A stretch of 13,271 nucleotides of DNA from CAZYWA01 sp964650975 [NCBI: uncultured bacterium] (GTDB lineage: Bacteria > JADJOY01). Positions 1 through 6,617 of this stretch are shown piece after piece. The stretch lies in contig CAZYWA010000192.1 in the NCBI GenBank assembly GCA_964650975.1, positions 1-13,271 on the forward strand. Direction: 5' to 3'. The notes beneath the pieces are model-generated. The model was given only the letters and a program-made list of their open reading frames with translations. It made no database searches and was not told the DNA's origin. Numbering within the stretch: position 1 is the first letter of the stretch; each line of letters starts with the position of its first letter. The position numbers and the translations under genes were made by a program.

Positions 1-591
1 GCGCGGGTGGTGGGAATCGACAGCGCGCCCGACATGGTCGAGGCCGCGTGCCGCCGCGGGCTCGACGTTCGTTGCCTGAGCGCCGAAACGCTCGAGCTGC
101 CGGAGCGATTCGACGCGGTGGTGTCGAACGCCGCGCTGCACTGGATGCGGAAGCCGGCCGCGGTGCTGGCCGGCGTGGCGCGGGTGCTCGAGCCGGGCGG
201 CCGGTTCGCGGCCGATTTCGGAGGCTTCGGGAACGTCGCCGCGATCCGCGTCGCGATCCACGCGGCGCTCGCGCGGCGCGGCATCGACGGCGCGGCGCTC
301 TGTCCGTGGTACTTCCCGACTCCCGAGGAATACCGCGTGCTGCTCGAGGAGGCGGGCTTCACGGTCGAGCGGATCGAGCTGGTGCCGCGCCCCGTCGAGG
401 TGCGAAGCGGGATGCACGCGTGGTGCGCGAATTTCACCGAGAGCTACACACGGGTCCTGCCGGAGGAGGATCGGCCGCGGTTGGTCGACGAGGTCGTCGC
501 GCTCCTCGAGCCGGTGATGCGCCGCCCGGACGGCGTGTGGACCGCCGACTACGTCCGCCTGCGAGTGCTCGCGACGCGGCCGCGAACGTGA
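1..591 (+). CDS. SAM-dependent methyltransferase, class I (5' end cut by window)
   Basis: The reading frame is open from base 1 and ends at TGA 589-591, so the N-terminus with the first glycine-rich SAM motif lies outside the window. The visible part starts with VVGIDSAPDMVEAA, which fits the end of the second Rossmann strand with its acidic ribose-binding residue. It continues through FDAVVSNAALHWM (motif around the fourth strand) and VLEPGGRFAADFGG (the usual post-motif LxPGG turn). The C-terminal part ends in GVWTADYVRLRVLATRP, typical of the small trans-aconitate-methyltransferase-like group. I infer a soluble small-molecule O- or N-methyltransferase. The substrate cannot be read. A short hairpin and a small membrane-protein gene follow on the same strand. 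Confidence 0.85.
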   Translation, partial: ARVVGIDSAPDMVEAACRRGLDVRCLSAETLELPERFDAVVSNAALHWMRKPAAVLAGVARVLEPGGRFAADFGGFGNVAAIRVAIHAALARRGIDGAALCPWYFPTPEEYRVLLEEAGFTVERIELVPRPVEVRSGMHAWCANFTESYTRVLPEEDRPRLVDEVVALLEPVMRRPDGVWTADYVRLRVLATRPRT

Positions 592-605
592 GCGATCTCC
601 GGGAG

Positions 606-625
606 GGACCGGCTCCTGCCGGTCC
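606..625. repeat. Perfect hairpin, 7-bp stem and 6-base loop
   Basis: GGACCGG (606-612) and CCGGTCC (619-625) pair perfectly around loop CTCCTG. The hairpin sits in the 40-base gap between the methyltransferase stop and the next ATG. It has no T-run after it, so it is a poor intrinsic terminator. Its geometry (7+6+7) equals that of the outer hairpins of the repeats described at 2740, 5991 and 11989, but the loop differs. It may be a single decayed unit of that family or an unrelated palindrome. Confidence 0.4.
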
Positions 626-631
626 GCGTCG

Positions 632-853
632 ATGAGCGCCGATTTTCTTCACCGGCTCGCGAACGTCCAGACCGCGATCGACGTCGCCGGCTGGCTGGCG
701 GTGATCGGCTTTTTCGTGTTCGGGCCCTTCGGCTGGCGGAAGGCCGGGCGCGCTGATCGCGTGCGCCGCCAGGCGTGATGGGTCTGGCTCTCCGGGATCG
801 GCCTCGTGGCGCTCGTGGCGCTCATCGTCTCGCGCTGGGGCGCTCGACGATGA
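632..853 (+). pseudogene. Small two-helix membrane protein interrupted by in-frame TGA
   Basis: From ATG 632 the frame reads MSADFLHRLANVQTAIDVAG and goes on through a hydrophobic stretch (about residues 19-33) and PFGWRKAGRADR to TGA at 776-778 (codon 49). Beyond that stop the same frame continues as a clear second membrane helix, WVWLSGIGLVALVALIVS, then RWGARR. It ends at TGA 851-853, which overlaps the next gene's ATG as ATGA (850-853). High GC at third positions holds on both sides of the internal stop, unlike the alternative frame there. The downstream gene has the same plan (helix, PFxWxKAxRADR loop, helix, GRR end), so the full product was probably 73 residues plus one at the TGA codon. 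TGG to TGA would be one transition. A sequencing error, a recent nonsense mutation or readthrough are all possible. TGA is an ordinary stop elsewhere in the window. Confidence 0.6.
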
Positions 854-1083
854 GCCACGGCGCGGAGGTGGATCCGTTCGATAGCCTCGGAACGATCGTT
901 CGCGCCGGGTGGTGGATCGCCTTGCTCGTGTACCTCGCGTGGCTGGCCTTGGCGCCCTTCGAGTGGAAGAAGGCCGACCGTGCCGATCGCTGGGTGGACG
1001 AAAGCATCCAGCCCCGCCTGAGCTTCCGGGTGCTCGCCCTCGTGCTGGTCCTCGTGGCCTGGTGGTGGTTCGGCCGCCGGTGA
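850..1083 (+). CDS. Small two-helix membrane protein, paralog of the preceding ORF
   Basis: This 77-residue protein starts at ATG 850, which overlaps the stop of the preceding frame (ATGA) and suggests translational coupling. An upstream start at 775 is possible, but the extra residues are arginine-rich and out of frame with the evident upstream gene. Two hydrophobic segments lie at about residues 19-36 and 59-74. Between them is a polar loop with APFEWKKADRADRW, and the end is FGRR. The loop motif PFxWxKAxRADR is shared with the interrupted neighbour, so the pair looks like a tandem duplication. I do not recognise the family or a function. The gene ends 11 bases before the end of the convergent radical SAM gene. 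Confidence 0.72.
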   Translation: MSHGAEVDPFDSLGTIVRAGWWIALLVYLAWLALAPFEWKKADRADRWVDESIQPRLSFRVLALVLVLVAWWWFGRR

Positions 1084-1094
1084 AGCGCGGCCGC

Positions 1095-2597
1095 TCAGGC
1101 GGAGGGCGCGGCGAGCGGGTACGCGGTGGGCATCGCCTCGACGCGTGCGCGGCGCGAGCCGAAGGCCGATTTCACCAGGTCGGACATCATCACGTAGAAG
1201 CCTTCGGCGAGGACGTCGAGGGACACCAGGTCGCTCATCAGGTAGCGCCACGCGACCTTGGGGCGCCCGTAGAACTCGAACATCGCGCGGCGCTGCAGGT
1301 ACATGAGCTCCTTCGTGGGGAGCGTGTCGCCGGCCAGGATGTTGTCCGAGTCGTTGAGGTTGGCGTCGTACCAGCCGCTGTATTTCCACGACGGCTGATC
1401 GCCGATCCGGCTCTTGTACTGCTCCCACATGGCGCTGCCGGGGAAGGGCACCGCCACGTTGAACTTGACGATGTCCGGGTCGAGCTCCTTGGCGAGCCGG
1501 ATGGTGCGCAGGATCTGCTCGCGGGTCTCGAACGGCATGCCGACCACGAAGAGCCCGAAGGTGAGCACGCCCAGCTCGCGCGTCCACTGGAGCGCGCGGC
1601 GCGCTTCCGCGACGGTGGCGCGCTTGTTCATGTGCTCGGCCAGCACGTCGTCGTCGCCGCTCTCGATGCCGAACTGGATGAACGTGAGCCCGGCTTCCTT
1701 GAGATGGGCGAGCAGCTCGCGATCGACCAGATCCACGCGGGTCTCGGTGAACCAGCGCAGCTTCTTGTGCAGCCCGCGGCGGATCATGTCGTCGGCGAAC
1801 GCGTGGCCGTGCTTGAACGAGAGCGGGAAGATCGCGTCGATGAAGCCGAACACCTCGGTGCCGTAGGTCTTGTGCACCCACTCCATCTCGTCGACGATCG
1901 ACTCGGTGGGCCGCACGCGGACCTTCCGGTACACGGTTTCCTGGCTGCAGAACGTGCACGCGAACGGACAACCGCGCGATCCCTGGATGGGCAGCGGCTG
2001 GACCTTGGAGCGCAGCGGCTTCAAACCCATCGGCTCCGGGTCGTAGCTGTATCCCGCGAGCAGGTCCCAGGCCGGGTAGGGCAGGGAATCGAGATCGACC
2101 AGCGGCGGCGCGGGATGATCGACGATCGTCCCGCCTTCGCGAAGGCTCAGCCCCGCGATGCCGGCCGGCTCGCGATCGTCGCGGAGCGCGCGGCAGAGCT
2201 CGAGGAACGAGACCTCGCCCTCCTCGCGCACCACGTAGTCGGCGATCTCGTGCTCGAGCAGCTCGTGCGGAAAGTAGGTCGCGTGGATGTTGCCGACCAC
2301 GACGCGCGTGCCGGGGAACCGCTGGTGGATGCGGCGCGCCGCGTCCTCGACCGTCTCGAGCACGAAGGTGAGCGTCGAGAAGCCCACGACCTCCGGACGC
2401 CAGCGCTCGATTCGCTCGATCAGCGGATCGTTGCCGTCGCGGGCCGCGTGCTGGTCGTAGACCTGGACCTCGAAGCCGTCGCGGCGCAGGACCGACGCGA
2501 GGTAACAGAGGCCGGTCGGCGGAACCGACGTGGCGAAGCGCCCGTACGATCCGAGGCGCTTGGGAACCAGGGCTGGGTTGACGAGGAGGACCCGCAT
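1095..2597 (-). CDS. B12-binding-domain radical SAM protein
   Basis: About 500 residues from ATG 2597 (MRVLLVNPAL), the canonical start of this family. An in-frame ATG at 2633 would add 12 residues unlike the family. Residues 1-140 form a cobalamin-binding-type Rossmann domain (VPPTGLCYLASVLRRDGFEV, then VVVGNIHATYFPHELL). The His-on motif DxHxxG is not intact: the matching spot reads DQHAARDG. The radical SAM core begins near residue 205 with the cluster motif GCPFACTFC (Cys210, Cys214, Cys217), and later segments include FIQFGIESGDDDVL and FGLFVVGMPFETREQ. Known relatives include BchE, HpnJ and several methylases and cyclases acting on lipids or natural products, so the substrate stays open. 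An SDR of the acyl reductase type lies upstream on the same strand, 245 bases away, with a hairpin repeat between them. Confidence 0.93.
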   Translation of the reverse strand: MRVLLVNPALVPKRLGSYGRFATSVPPTGLCYLASVLRRDGFEVQVYDQHAARDGNDPLIERIERWRPEVVGFSTLTFVLETVEDAARRIHQRFPGTRVVVGNIHATYFPHELLEHEIADYVVREEGEVSFLELCRALRDDREPAGIAGLSLREGGTIVDHPAPPLVDLDSLPYPAWDLLAGYSYDPEPMGLKPLRSKVQPLPIQGSRGCPFACTFCSQETVYRKVRVRPTESIVDEMEWVHKTYGTEVFGFIDAIFPLSFKHGHAFADDMIRRGLHKKLRWFTETRVDLVDRELLAHLKEAGLTFIQFGIESGDDDVLAEHMNKRATVAEARRALQWTRELGVLTFGLFVVGMPFETREQILRTIRLAKELDPDIVKFNVAVPFPGSAMWEQYKSRIGDQPSWKYSGWYDANLNDSDNILAGDTLPTKELMYLQRRAMFEFYGRPKVAWRYLMSDLVSLDVLAEGFYVMMSDLVKSAFGSRRARVEAMPTAYPLAAPSA

Positions 2598-2739
2598 CGA
2601 GTCGATTCGCGGCGCTCGGGGGAGCCCGGGCACATGCTACGCAGACACGGGGGCGCGAGCAAGGAAGCGGTCCGGTCGGTACGGTCTCGGCTTTAACGCT
2701 ACGACCGGCGCCGCGGGGTGGTGTCTCCGGTTGCTCGCT

Positions 2740-2821
2740 GCCCACCGAGGGACCGTTGGGCCTCCAAGCCGAATCGCGAGAAGCCGTTGCCGTTTGGAGC
2801 GCGCGCGGTCCCTCGCGCGCG
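2740..2821. repeat. Three abutting hairpins, divergent copy of the GTCCCT-loop repeat
   Basis: Hairpin A (2740-2761) has an 8-base stem with one C/T mismatch and loop AGGGAC (2748-2753). Hairpin B (2762-2799) has stem CTCCAAGC against GTTTGGAG with one G/T pair and a 22-base loop. Hairpin C (2800-2821) has stem CGCGCGCG on both sides of loop GTCCCT (2808-2813). The three abut without spare bases. The loop hexamers equal those of the repeats at 5991 and 11989, but here AGGGAC comes first and GTCCCT last, the reverse order, and the stem sequences are unrelated. It lies in the gap between the SDR and radical SAM genes, where it could also affect transcript processing. The rest of the gap (2598-2739, 2822-2842) shows nothing I can name. 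Confidence 0.55.
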
Positions 2822-2842
2822 AGACCCCACGGGTGACCCCGC

Positions 2843-4024
2843 TCACTCGCCGCGATCGGGGAGCTTGTTGCCCCAGTCGGTGTCGATCGCGAACTGGAAG
2901 ATCTGCGCGAAGTACTCCTCGGCCTTGGGCGCGCGGATCCCGAGCGGCTCGAGCAGCGAGCGTGCCTCGCGGTCGTCGAAATGCAGCTTCATCAGGAAGT
3001 AAGGGAGGTAGAGCGAGCCCTTGTTGATGAGCGTGTCGTGCAGCCGGCGGAAGGGCAGCGTGCCCACCACCACGCTGCGATGGATCACGTTCATGTAGAA
3101 CGTGGGCGGGAAGAACCGCACCGGCTTGGCTTCGAAGTACTGGCTCGCCATCTCGGCAGCGCGCCCGATGGTGGTGGAACGATCGCTGGAGGTCACGTGA
3201 AAGCAGCGCCCCAGGCTCGCCGGATCCCGGCTCAAGGCATCGATCGCGTCGCACACGTAGTCGATCGGCACGATGTCGACCTCGGTCGACGGATCGCCCG
3301 GAACCCAGCGCCACAGGCCCCGCGCGTAGATCTTGAGCGGGAAATAGAGGACGTTGAAGCTCGAGGTCTTCCCGGTCTTCGACTCGCCGACCACGATGCT
3401 CGGCCGGTAGATGGTGATCGGCAGGTCCTTCCAGCGCTCCCGGAGCAGCTTCTCGGCCTCGAACTTGGTTTGCTCGTAGGTGTTGTGAAACGACTGCCCA
3501 CAATCGATCTCGCCTTCGAGGATGGTTCCGCTGCGGGTGCCCGCGACGAACGCGGTCCCGATGTAGTCGAGGCGGCGGAACGGGCCCTTGCGCGCGCACG
3601 CGGCGGCGAAGTCGACGATGTGCTTGGTGCCGCCCACGTTGATGGTGCGCGCCTGCTCGAGCGGCAGCGCGAACGCCACCGACGCCGCGGCGTGGAGGAT
3701 GCGATCGGTGCCGGCGGCGAGCGCTTCGTAGGAGCGGTCGTCGAGGCCGAAGTGCTCCCAGCTCACGTCGCCCATCACCAGGTCGATGCGGTCCTTGAGC
3801 TCCTCGGCGCGCTCGTCGCCGTAGCGGTTCGAGAGCAACCGGTGCAGGCGCTTCCGCGGGCTCGAGGTCTCGGAGCCGCGCACCAGGAGCGCGAACCGCG
3901 TGCGCGGGTCGGCGTCGAGGAGGCGATAGAGCAGATTCCGGCCCAGAAATCCGGTGGCGCCGGTGATGAGCGTGACCGGTTGGTGGGGATGGACGGGCCG
4001 ATGCGCGCGCGTTCGAGTGGCCAT
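2843..4024 (-). CDS. Extended SDR reductase, acyl-CoA/thioester-reductase-like (NAD_binding_4)
   Basis: A 393-residue protein from ATG 4024, which has GGAG (4034-4031) six bases upstream. A longer frame from 4129 would run into the divergent ABC gene and adds arginine-rich residues. The nucleotide-binding motif is TGATGFLG (residues 21-28). HAAASVAF (111-118) follows, then the catalytic pair in YEQTK (Tyr183, Lys187), and YRPSIVVGESKTG (206-218). This order is that of extended SDRs of the male-sterility/fatty acyl reductase type, which reduce acyl thioesters or modify lipid or polyketide intermediates using NADPH. No carrier or adenylation domain is attached, so it acts as a free-standing enzyme. 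No membrane helix is obvious. The radical SAM gene downstream may act in the same pathway; that is inference. Epimerase or dehydratase activity cannot be excluded. Confidence 0.9.
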   Translation of the reverse strand: MATRTRAHRPVHPHQPVTLITGATGFLGRNLLYRLLDADPRTRFALLVRGSETSSPRKRLHRLLSNRYGDERAEELKDRIDLVMGDVSWEHFGLDDRSYEALAAGTDRILHAAASVAFALPLEQARTINVGGTKHIVDFAAACARKGPFRRLDYIGTAFVAGTRSGTILEGEIDCGQSFHNTYEQTKFEAEKLLRERWKDLPITIYRPSIVVGESKTGKTSSFNVLYFPLKIYARGLWRWVPGDPSTEVDIVPIDYVCDAIDALSRDPASLGRCFHVTSSDRSTTIGRAAEMASQYFEAKPVRFFPPTFYMNVIHRSVVVGTLPFRRLHDTLINKGSLYLPYFLMKLHFDDREARSLLEPLGIRAPKAEEYFAQIFQFAIDTDWGNKLPDRGE

Positions 4025-4080
4025 CGAGGTCTCCGCGGGTCGAGGGGCGGCGAACCTAGCACAGCGGGAGTGAGCGGCTC
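4025..4080. promoter_or_regulatory. Divergent promoter region between SDR and ABC-F genes
   Basis: The 56 bases between two divergent starts must hold, or lie next to, promoters for both genes. I can see the ribosome binding sites (GGAG at 4034-4031 for the minus gene, GGGAG at 4066-4070 for the plus gene). No convincing -35/-10 pair is readable in such GC-rich DNA. Confidence 0.35.
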
Positions 4081-5985
4081 GTGACATTGCTTCTGGCACA
4101 GGGACTGCGCCTTTCTCACGGCGGCGCACCGCTCTTCTCGGGGCTCGACTTCAGTCTCGAGCCGGGCGAGCGGGTGGCGCTGGTGGGGCGGAACGGTTCG
4201 GGGAAGTCGTCGTTGCTGCGGGTGCTGGCCGGTGTCGACGCGCCGGACGCCGGTCAGGTGCGGCGCGGCGAGCGCTGCGTGCTGGGACTGCTCCCGCAAG
4301 AGGTGCCGCGTGACCTCGTTGGGCGGGTGGCCGACGTGGTGACGGAGGCGCTGGGCGAAGAGCGGCGACTGGTCGAGGAGTACTCGCTGGTCGCGAAGCA
4401 CGCCTCGGCCGAGGGCGGCGACGAAGCGCTGCGGCGCCTGGGTGAGCTCCAGCACCAGATCGAGCTGGCCGGCGCCTGGGATGTGAGCCGGCAGGTCGAC
4501 GAGGTGCTGGCCAGGCTCGGCCTCGACCCGGAGCGGTTGTTCGAGGAGCTTTCCGGCGGTCTCAAGCGTCGCACGCTGCTGGCGCGCGCGCTGGTGTCGG
4601 ATCCCACGGTGCTGCTTCTCGACGAGCCCACCAATCACCTCGACATCGAGGCGATCGAGTGGCTCGAGCAGTTTCTGATGAGCGGCACCCGCAGCCTGCT
4701 CTTCGTGACCCACGACCGCTCGTTCCTGGCGCGGCTCGCGACCCGCATCGTGGAGCTGGATCGAGGCCAGCTCGCGTCGTTCCCGGGCGACTACGAGCGG
4801 TACAAGACGGCGAAGCAGGCGCTCGACGACGCCGAGGCGCGAGCGGAGGCGCTCTTCGACAAGAAGCTGAGCCAAGAGGAGACGTGGGTGCGCCAGGGCA
4901 TCAAGGCGCGCCGGACCCGCAACGAGGGCCGGGTGCGAGCGCTCGAGCGCATGCGCGAGGAAGCACGCACCCGTCGTGCGCGCACCGGGAACGCGCGCAT
5001 GCAGATCACCGACGCGCAGCGCTCCGGCGACCTGGTGGTGCGCGCCGAGGGCATCACGTTCGCGTATCCGGGCTCGCCGCCGCTCATCCGCGATCTCGAC
5101 ACCACGATCTTGCGCGGCGATCGGGTCGCACTTCTCGGCCCCAACGGCTCGGGCAAGAGCACGCTGATCCGCGTGCTGCTGGGCGACCTGGCCCCGCAAA
5201 AGGGCCTGGTGCGCCGCGGAACCAACCTCCAGATCGCGTACTTCGACCAGGTCCGCGAGATCCTCGACCCCGAGCGCTCGGTCGCCGAGAACGTGTGCGA
5301 CACCGGCGACGTGGTGGAGGTGAACGGTCGGCCGCGTCACATCCTGGCCTACCTGCGCGATTTCCTGTTTCCCGCCGATCGCGCCCGCAGCCCGGTCAAA
5401 TCGCTCTCGGGCGGCGAGCGGAACCGGGTGCTCCTCGCGCGCCTCTTCGCGCGCCCCACGAATTTCTTGGTGCTCGACGAGCCCACCAACGATCTCGACG
5501 TCGAGACCCTGGAGCTGCTCGAAGAGCTGCTGCTCGACTTCCGCGGCACGATGCTGGTGGTGAGCCACGACCGCACGTTCCTGAACCACATCGCCACCAG
5601 CACGCTGGTGCTGGAAGGGCAGGGCCGAGTCACCGAGTACGCGGGTGGGTACGACGATTGGCTGCTGCAGCGCCCGGCACCTGCTTCGCCGCCGGCCGAA
5701 AACACGAATCCCCGCCAATTTCCCGCCCCGCCGCCCGCTCCGTCCCGGCCCGCCCGCGAGCGCCGCCGCAGCTTCAAGGAACGCCAGGAGCTGGCCGCTC
5801 TCCCCGAGCGAATCGAGAGCCTCGAAGCCGAGCGCGACCAGATCCACGCGCGCTTCGGCGACCCGGACCTCTTCCGCCGAGCGGTCGAGGAGGTGACCCG
5901 CCTCAAGGCCCGGGCCGCCGAGGTCGAGACCGAGCTCGAAACCGCCTACACCCGCTGGCACGAGCTCGATCAGCTCCCGGAGTGA
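4081..5985 (+). CDS. uup: ABC-F family ATPase, Uup type
   Basis: A 634-residue protein from GTG 4081, with GGGAG ten bases upstream. It has two ATP-binding cassettes on one chain and no membrane helices. Cassette 1 has Walker A GRNGSGKS (36-43), signature ELSGG (156-160) and Walker B VLLLDEPTNHLD (177-188). Cassette 2 has Walker A GPNGSGKS (353-360), signature LSGGE (442-446) and Walker B VLDEPTNDLD (464-473). A charged linker of about 60 residues joins them (EETWVRQGIKARRTRNEGR region). After a Pro/Ala-rich spacer the C-terminus is a charged coiled coil (KERQELAALPERIESLEAE onward), as in Uup rather than EttA, which lacks it. ABC-F proteins bind the ribosome and relieve stalling; Uup has also been linked to precise excision of transposons. 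The gene is followed at once by a three-hairpin repeat. Confidence 0.94.
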   Translation: MTLLLAQGLRLSHGGAPLFSGLDFSLEPGERVALVGRNGSGKSSLLRVLAGVDAPDAGQVRRGERCVLGLLPQEVPRDLVGRVADVVTEALGEERRLVEEYSLVAKHASAEGGDEALRRLGELQHQIELAGAWDVSRQVDEVLARLGLDPERLFEELSGGLKRRTLLARALVSDPTVLLLDEPTNHLDIEAIEWLEQFLMSGTRSLLFVTHDRSFLARLATRIVELDRGQLASFPGDYERYKTAKQALDDAEARAEALFDKKLSQEETWVRQGIKARRTRNEGRVRALERMREEARTRRARTGNARMQITDAQRSGDLVVRAEGITFAYPGSPPLIRDLDTTILRGDRVALLGPNGSGKSTLIRVLLGDLAPQKGLVRRGTNLQIAYFDQVREILDPERSVAENVCDTGDVVEVNGRPRHILAYLRDFLFPADRARSPVKSLSGGERNRVLLARLFARPTNFLVLDEPTNDLDVETLELLEELLLDFRGTMLVVSHDRTFLNHIATSTLVLEGQGRVTEYAGGYDDWLLQRPAPASPPAENTNPRQFPAPPPAPSRPARERRRSFKERQELAALPERIESLEAERDQIHARFGDPDLFRRAVEEVTRLKARAAEVETELETAYTRWHELDQLPE

Positions 5986-5990
5986 ATCGC

Positions 5991-6113
5991 GCTCGAGCGT
6001 CTGCGCCTGGTCGTGGGAGGGCTGCGGTCCCTCGCAGCCGCGGCGTCCATCTTGGTTCAGACGCCGCGGACGCGAGGGACCGCGTCCCTCCAGACAGCAC
6101 GAGATCGGTTCGG
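5991..6113. repeat. Three-hairpin interspersed repeat, copy 1
   Basis: Three perfect hairpins abut. At 6020-6039 stem GGCTGCG/CGCAGCC has loop GTCCCT. At 6040-6067 stem GCGGCGTC/GACGCCGC has a 12-base loop. At 6068-6087 stem GGACGCG/CGCGTCC has loop AGGGAC. Flanking sequence (5991-6019 and 6088-6113) also matches copy 2 at 11989-12111, which is inverted relative to this one. The element begins six bases after the ABC-F stop and may act as its 3' end. Size and structure recall REP/BIME elements, which are moved by RAYT transposases, but no such transposase gene is in the window. Confidence 0.75.
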
Positions 6114-6298
6114 CTCAGTTCGGACGCAACAGCCGGCGCCGCGGAGCGGCGCCCTCCACAACGGATTCGATCGTCGTACTAGTCACGAGCAAACGGATAC
6201 ACCACGACGCTTGCCGCAAGTGCCACGCTTCGTCGAGGTCCGTAGCGGGCTCGACGGCCCTCACCGGCCGGCGAGGCGTTCTCGGCCCACTCGACGAA
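6114..6298. other. Non-coding gap with one GC hairpin
   Basis: No convincing gene is present. A hairpin lies at 6135-6153: GGCGCCGC pairs with GCGGCGCC around loop GGA. It could be a terminator stem for the ABC-F transcript, but no T-run follows. The stretch 6155-6215 is richer in A/T than its surroundings (for example CGTACTAGTCACGAGCAAAC) and is a possible promoter site. I could not settle on -35/-10 boxes. Confidence 0.4.
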
Positions 6299-6467
6299 GC
6301 CGCGAGGGGCTGGGGGATCGTCGCGGGGTGCTCGAGGCCGCGCATCCCGCTCCACCCCGGAGGGAGTGAGCCCCAGTCGCGCGGCCGAATGCAGCCGAGC
6401 GTCCCCTCGAGCGCGTCTCGATCGACCGCGAGGCGTGCCCCGAGACGGGCCCCCAGCCCCTCGCGGC
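6299..6467 (+). ncRNA. Candidate structured leader RNA upstream of gcvPA
   Basis: An 18-base perfect inverted repeat (6299-6316 with 6450-6467; arm GCCGCGAGGGGCTGGGGG) encloses 133 bases. These contain nested pairings: GCTCG (6330-6334) with CGAGC (6396-6400), then GGCCGCGC (6336-6343) with GCGCGGCC (6379-6386), and inside this a short stem around 6349-6370. The nesting suggests one long branched fold rather than chance palindromes, though GC-rich DNA makes spurious pairing easier. It ends 150 bases before the gcvPA start on the same strand, so a cis-regulatory leader is possible. I found neither the conserved core of the glycine riboswitch nor that of other riboswitches I know. It could instead be a small palindromic mobile element. 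Confidence 0.4.
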
Positions 6468-6617
6468 GTCCCCGCGTGCTCCAGTCGCGAATGGACCCCC
6501 TGCGCGTTCGGCAGCCGCTGGAAAACCGTCGTTCATTCGGTCACACTGCCGGGCTTCACCGCAGCACGTTTCGACACATCCCTCGCCGTCTCGGCGCGAC
6601 CCGGAGGTCCGGTCACG
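6468..6617 (+). other. gcvPA upstream region with ribosome binding site
   Basis: No gene is seen. GGAGG at 6603-6607 lies ten bases before ATG 6618 and supports that start. The A/T-richer piece around 6518-6550 (TGGAAAACCGTCGTTCATTC) is the likeliest promoter area by composition, but I cannot name boxes. Confidence 0.35.

Noticed and set aside
776-778. TGA read as selenocysteine
   Set aside because: No suitable hairpin directly after the codon was evident, the position borders a membrane helix, and the paralog has no cysteine there.
649-2745. Minus-strand open frame of about 700 codons
   Set aside because: It is the wrong frame of the radical SAM gene. Its product is an arginine/proline-rich sequence typical of frame shadows.
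3775-5961. Long minus-strand open frame opposite the ABC-F gene
   Set aside because: It lies antisense to a gene with complete Walker and signature motifs. Long antisense frames are expected in GC-rich DNA, and its protein shows no family motif.
6366-6617. N-terminal extension of gcvPA
   Set aside because: The frame is open, but the residues are unlike GcvPA and overlap the structured leader. ATG 6618 has a ribosome binding site and gives the family start.
6114-6617. Glycine riboswitch upstream of gcvPA
   Set aside because: I looked for its conserved core with paired aptamer motifs and did not find it. The visible structure does not match.
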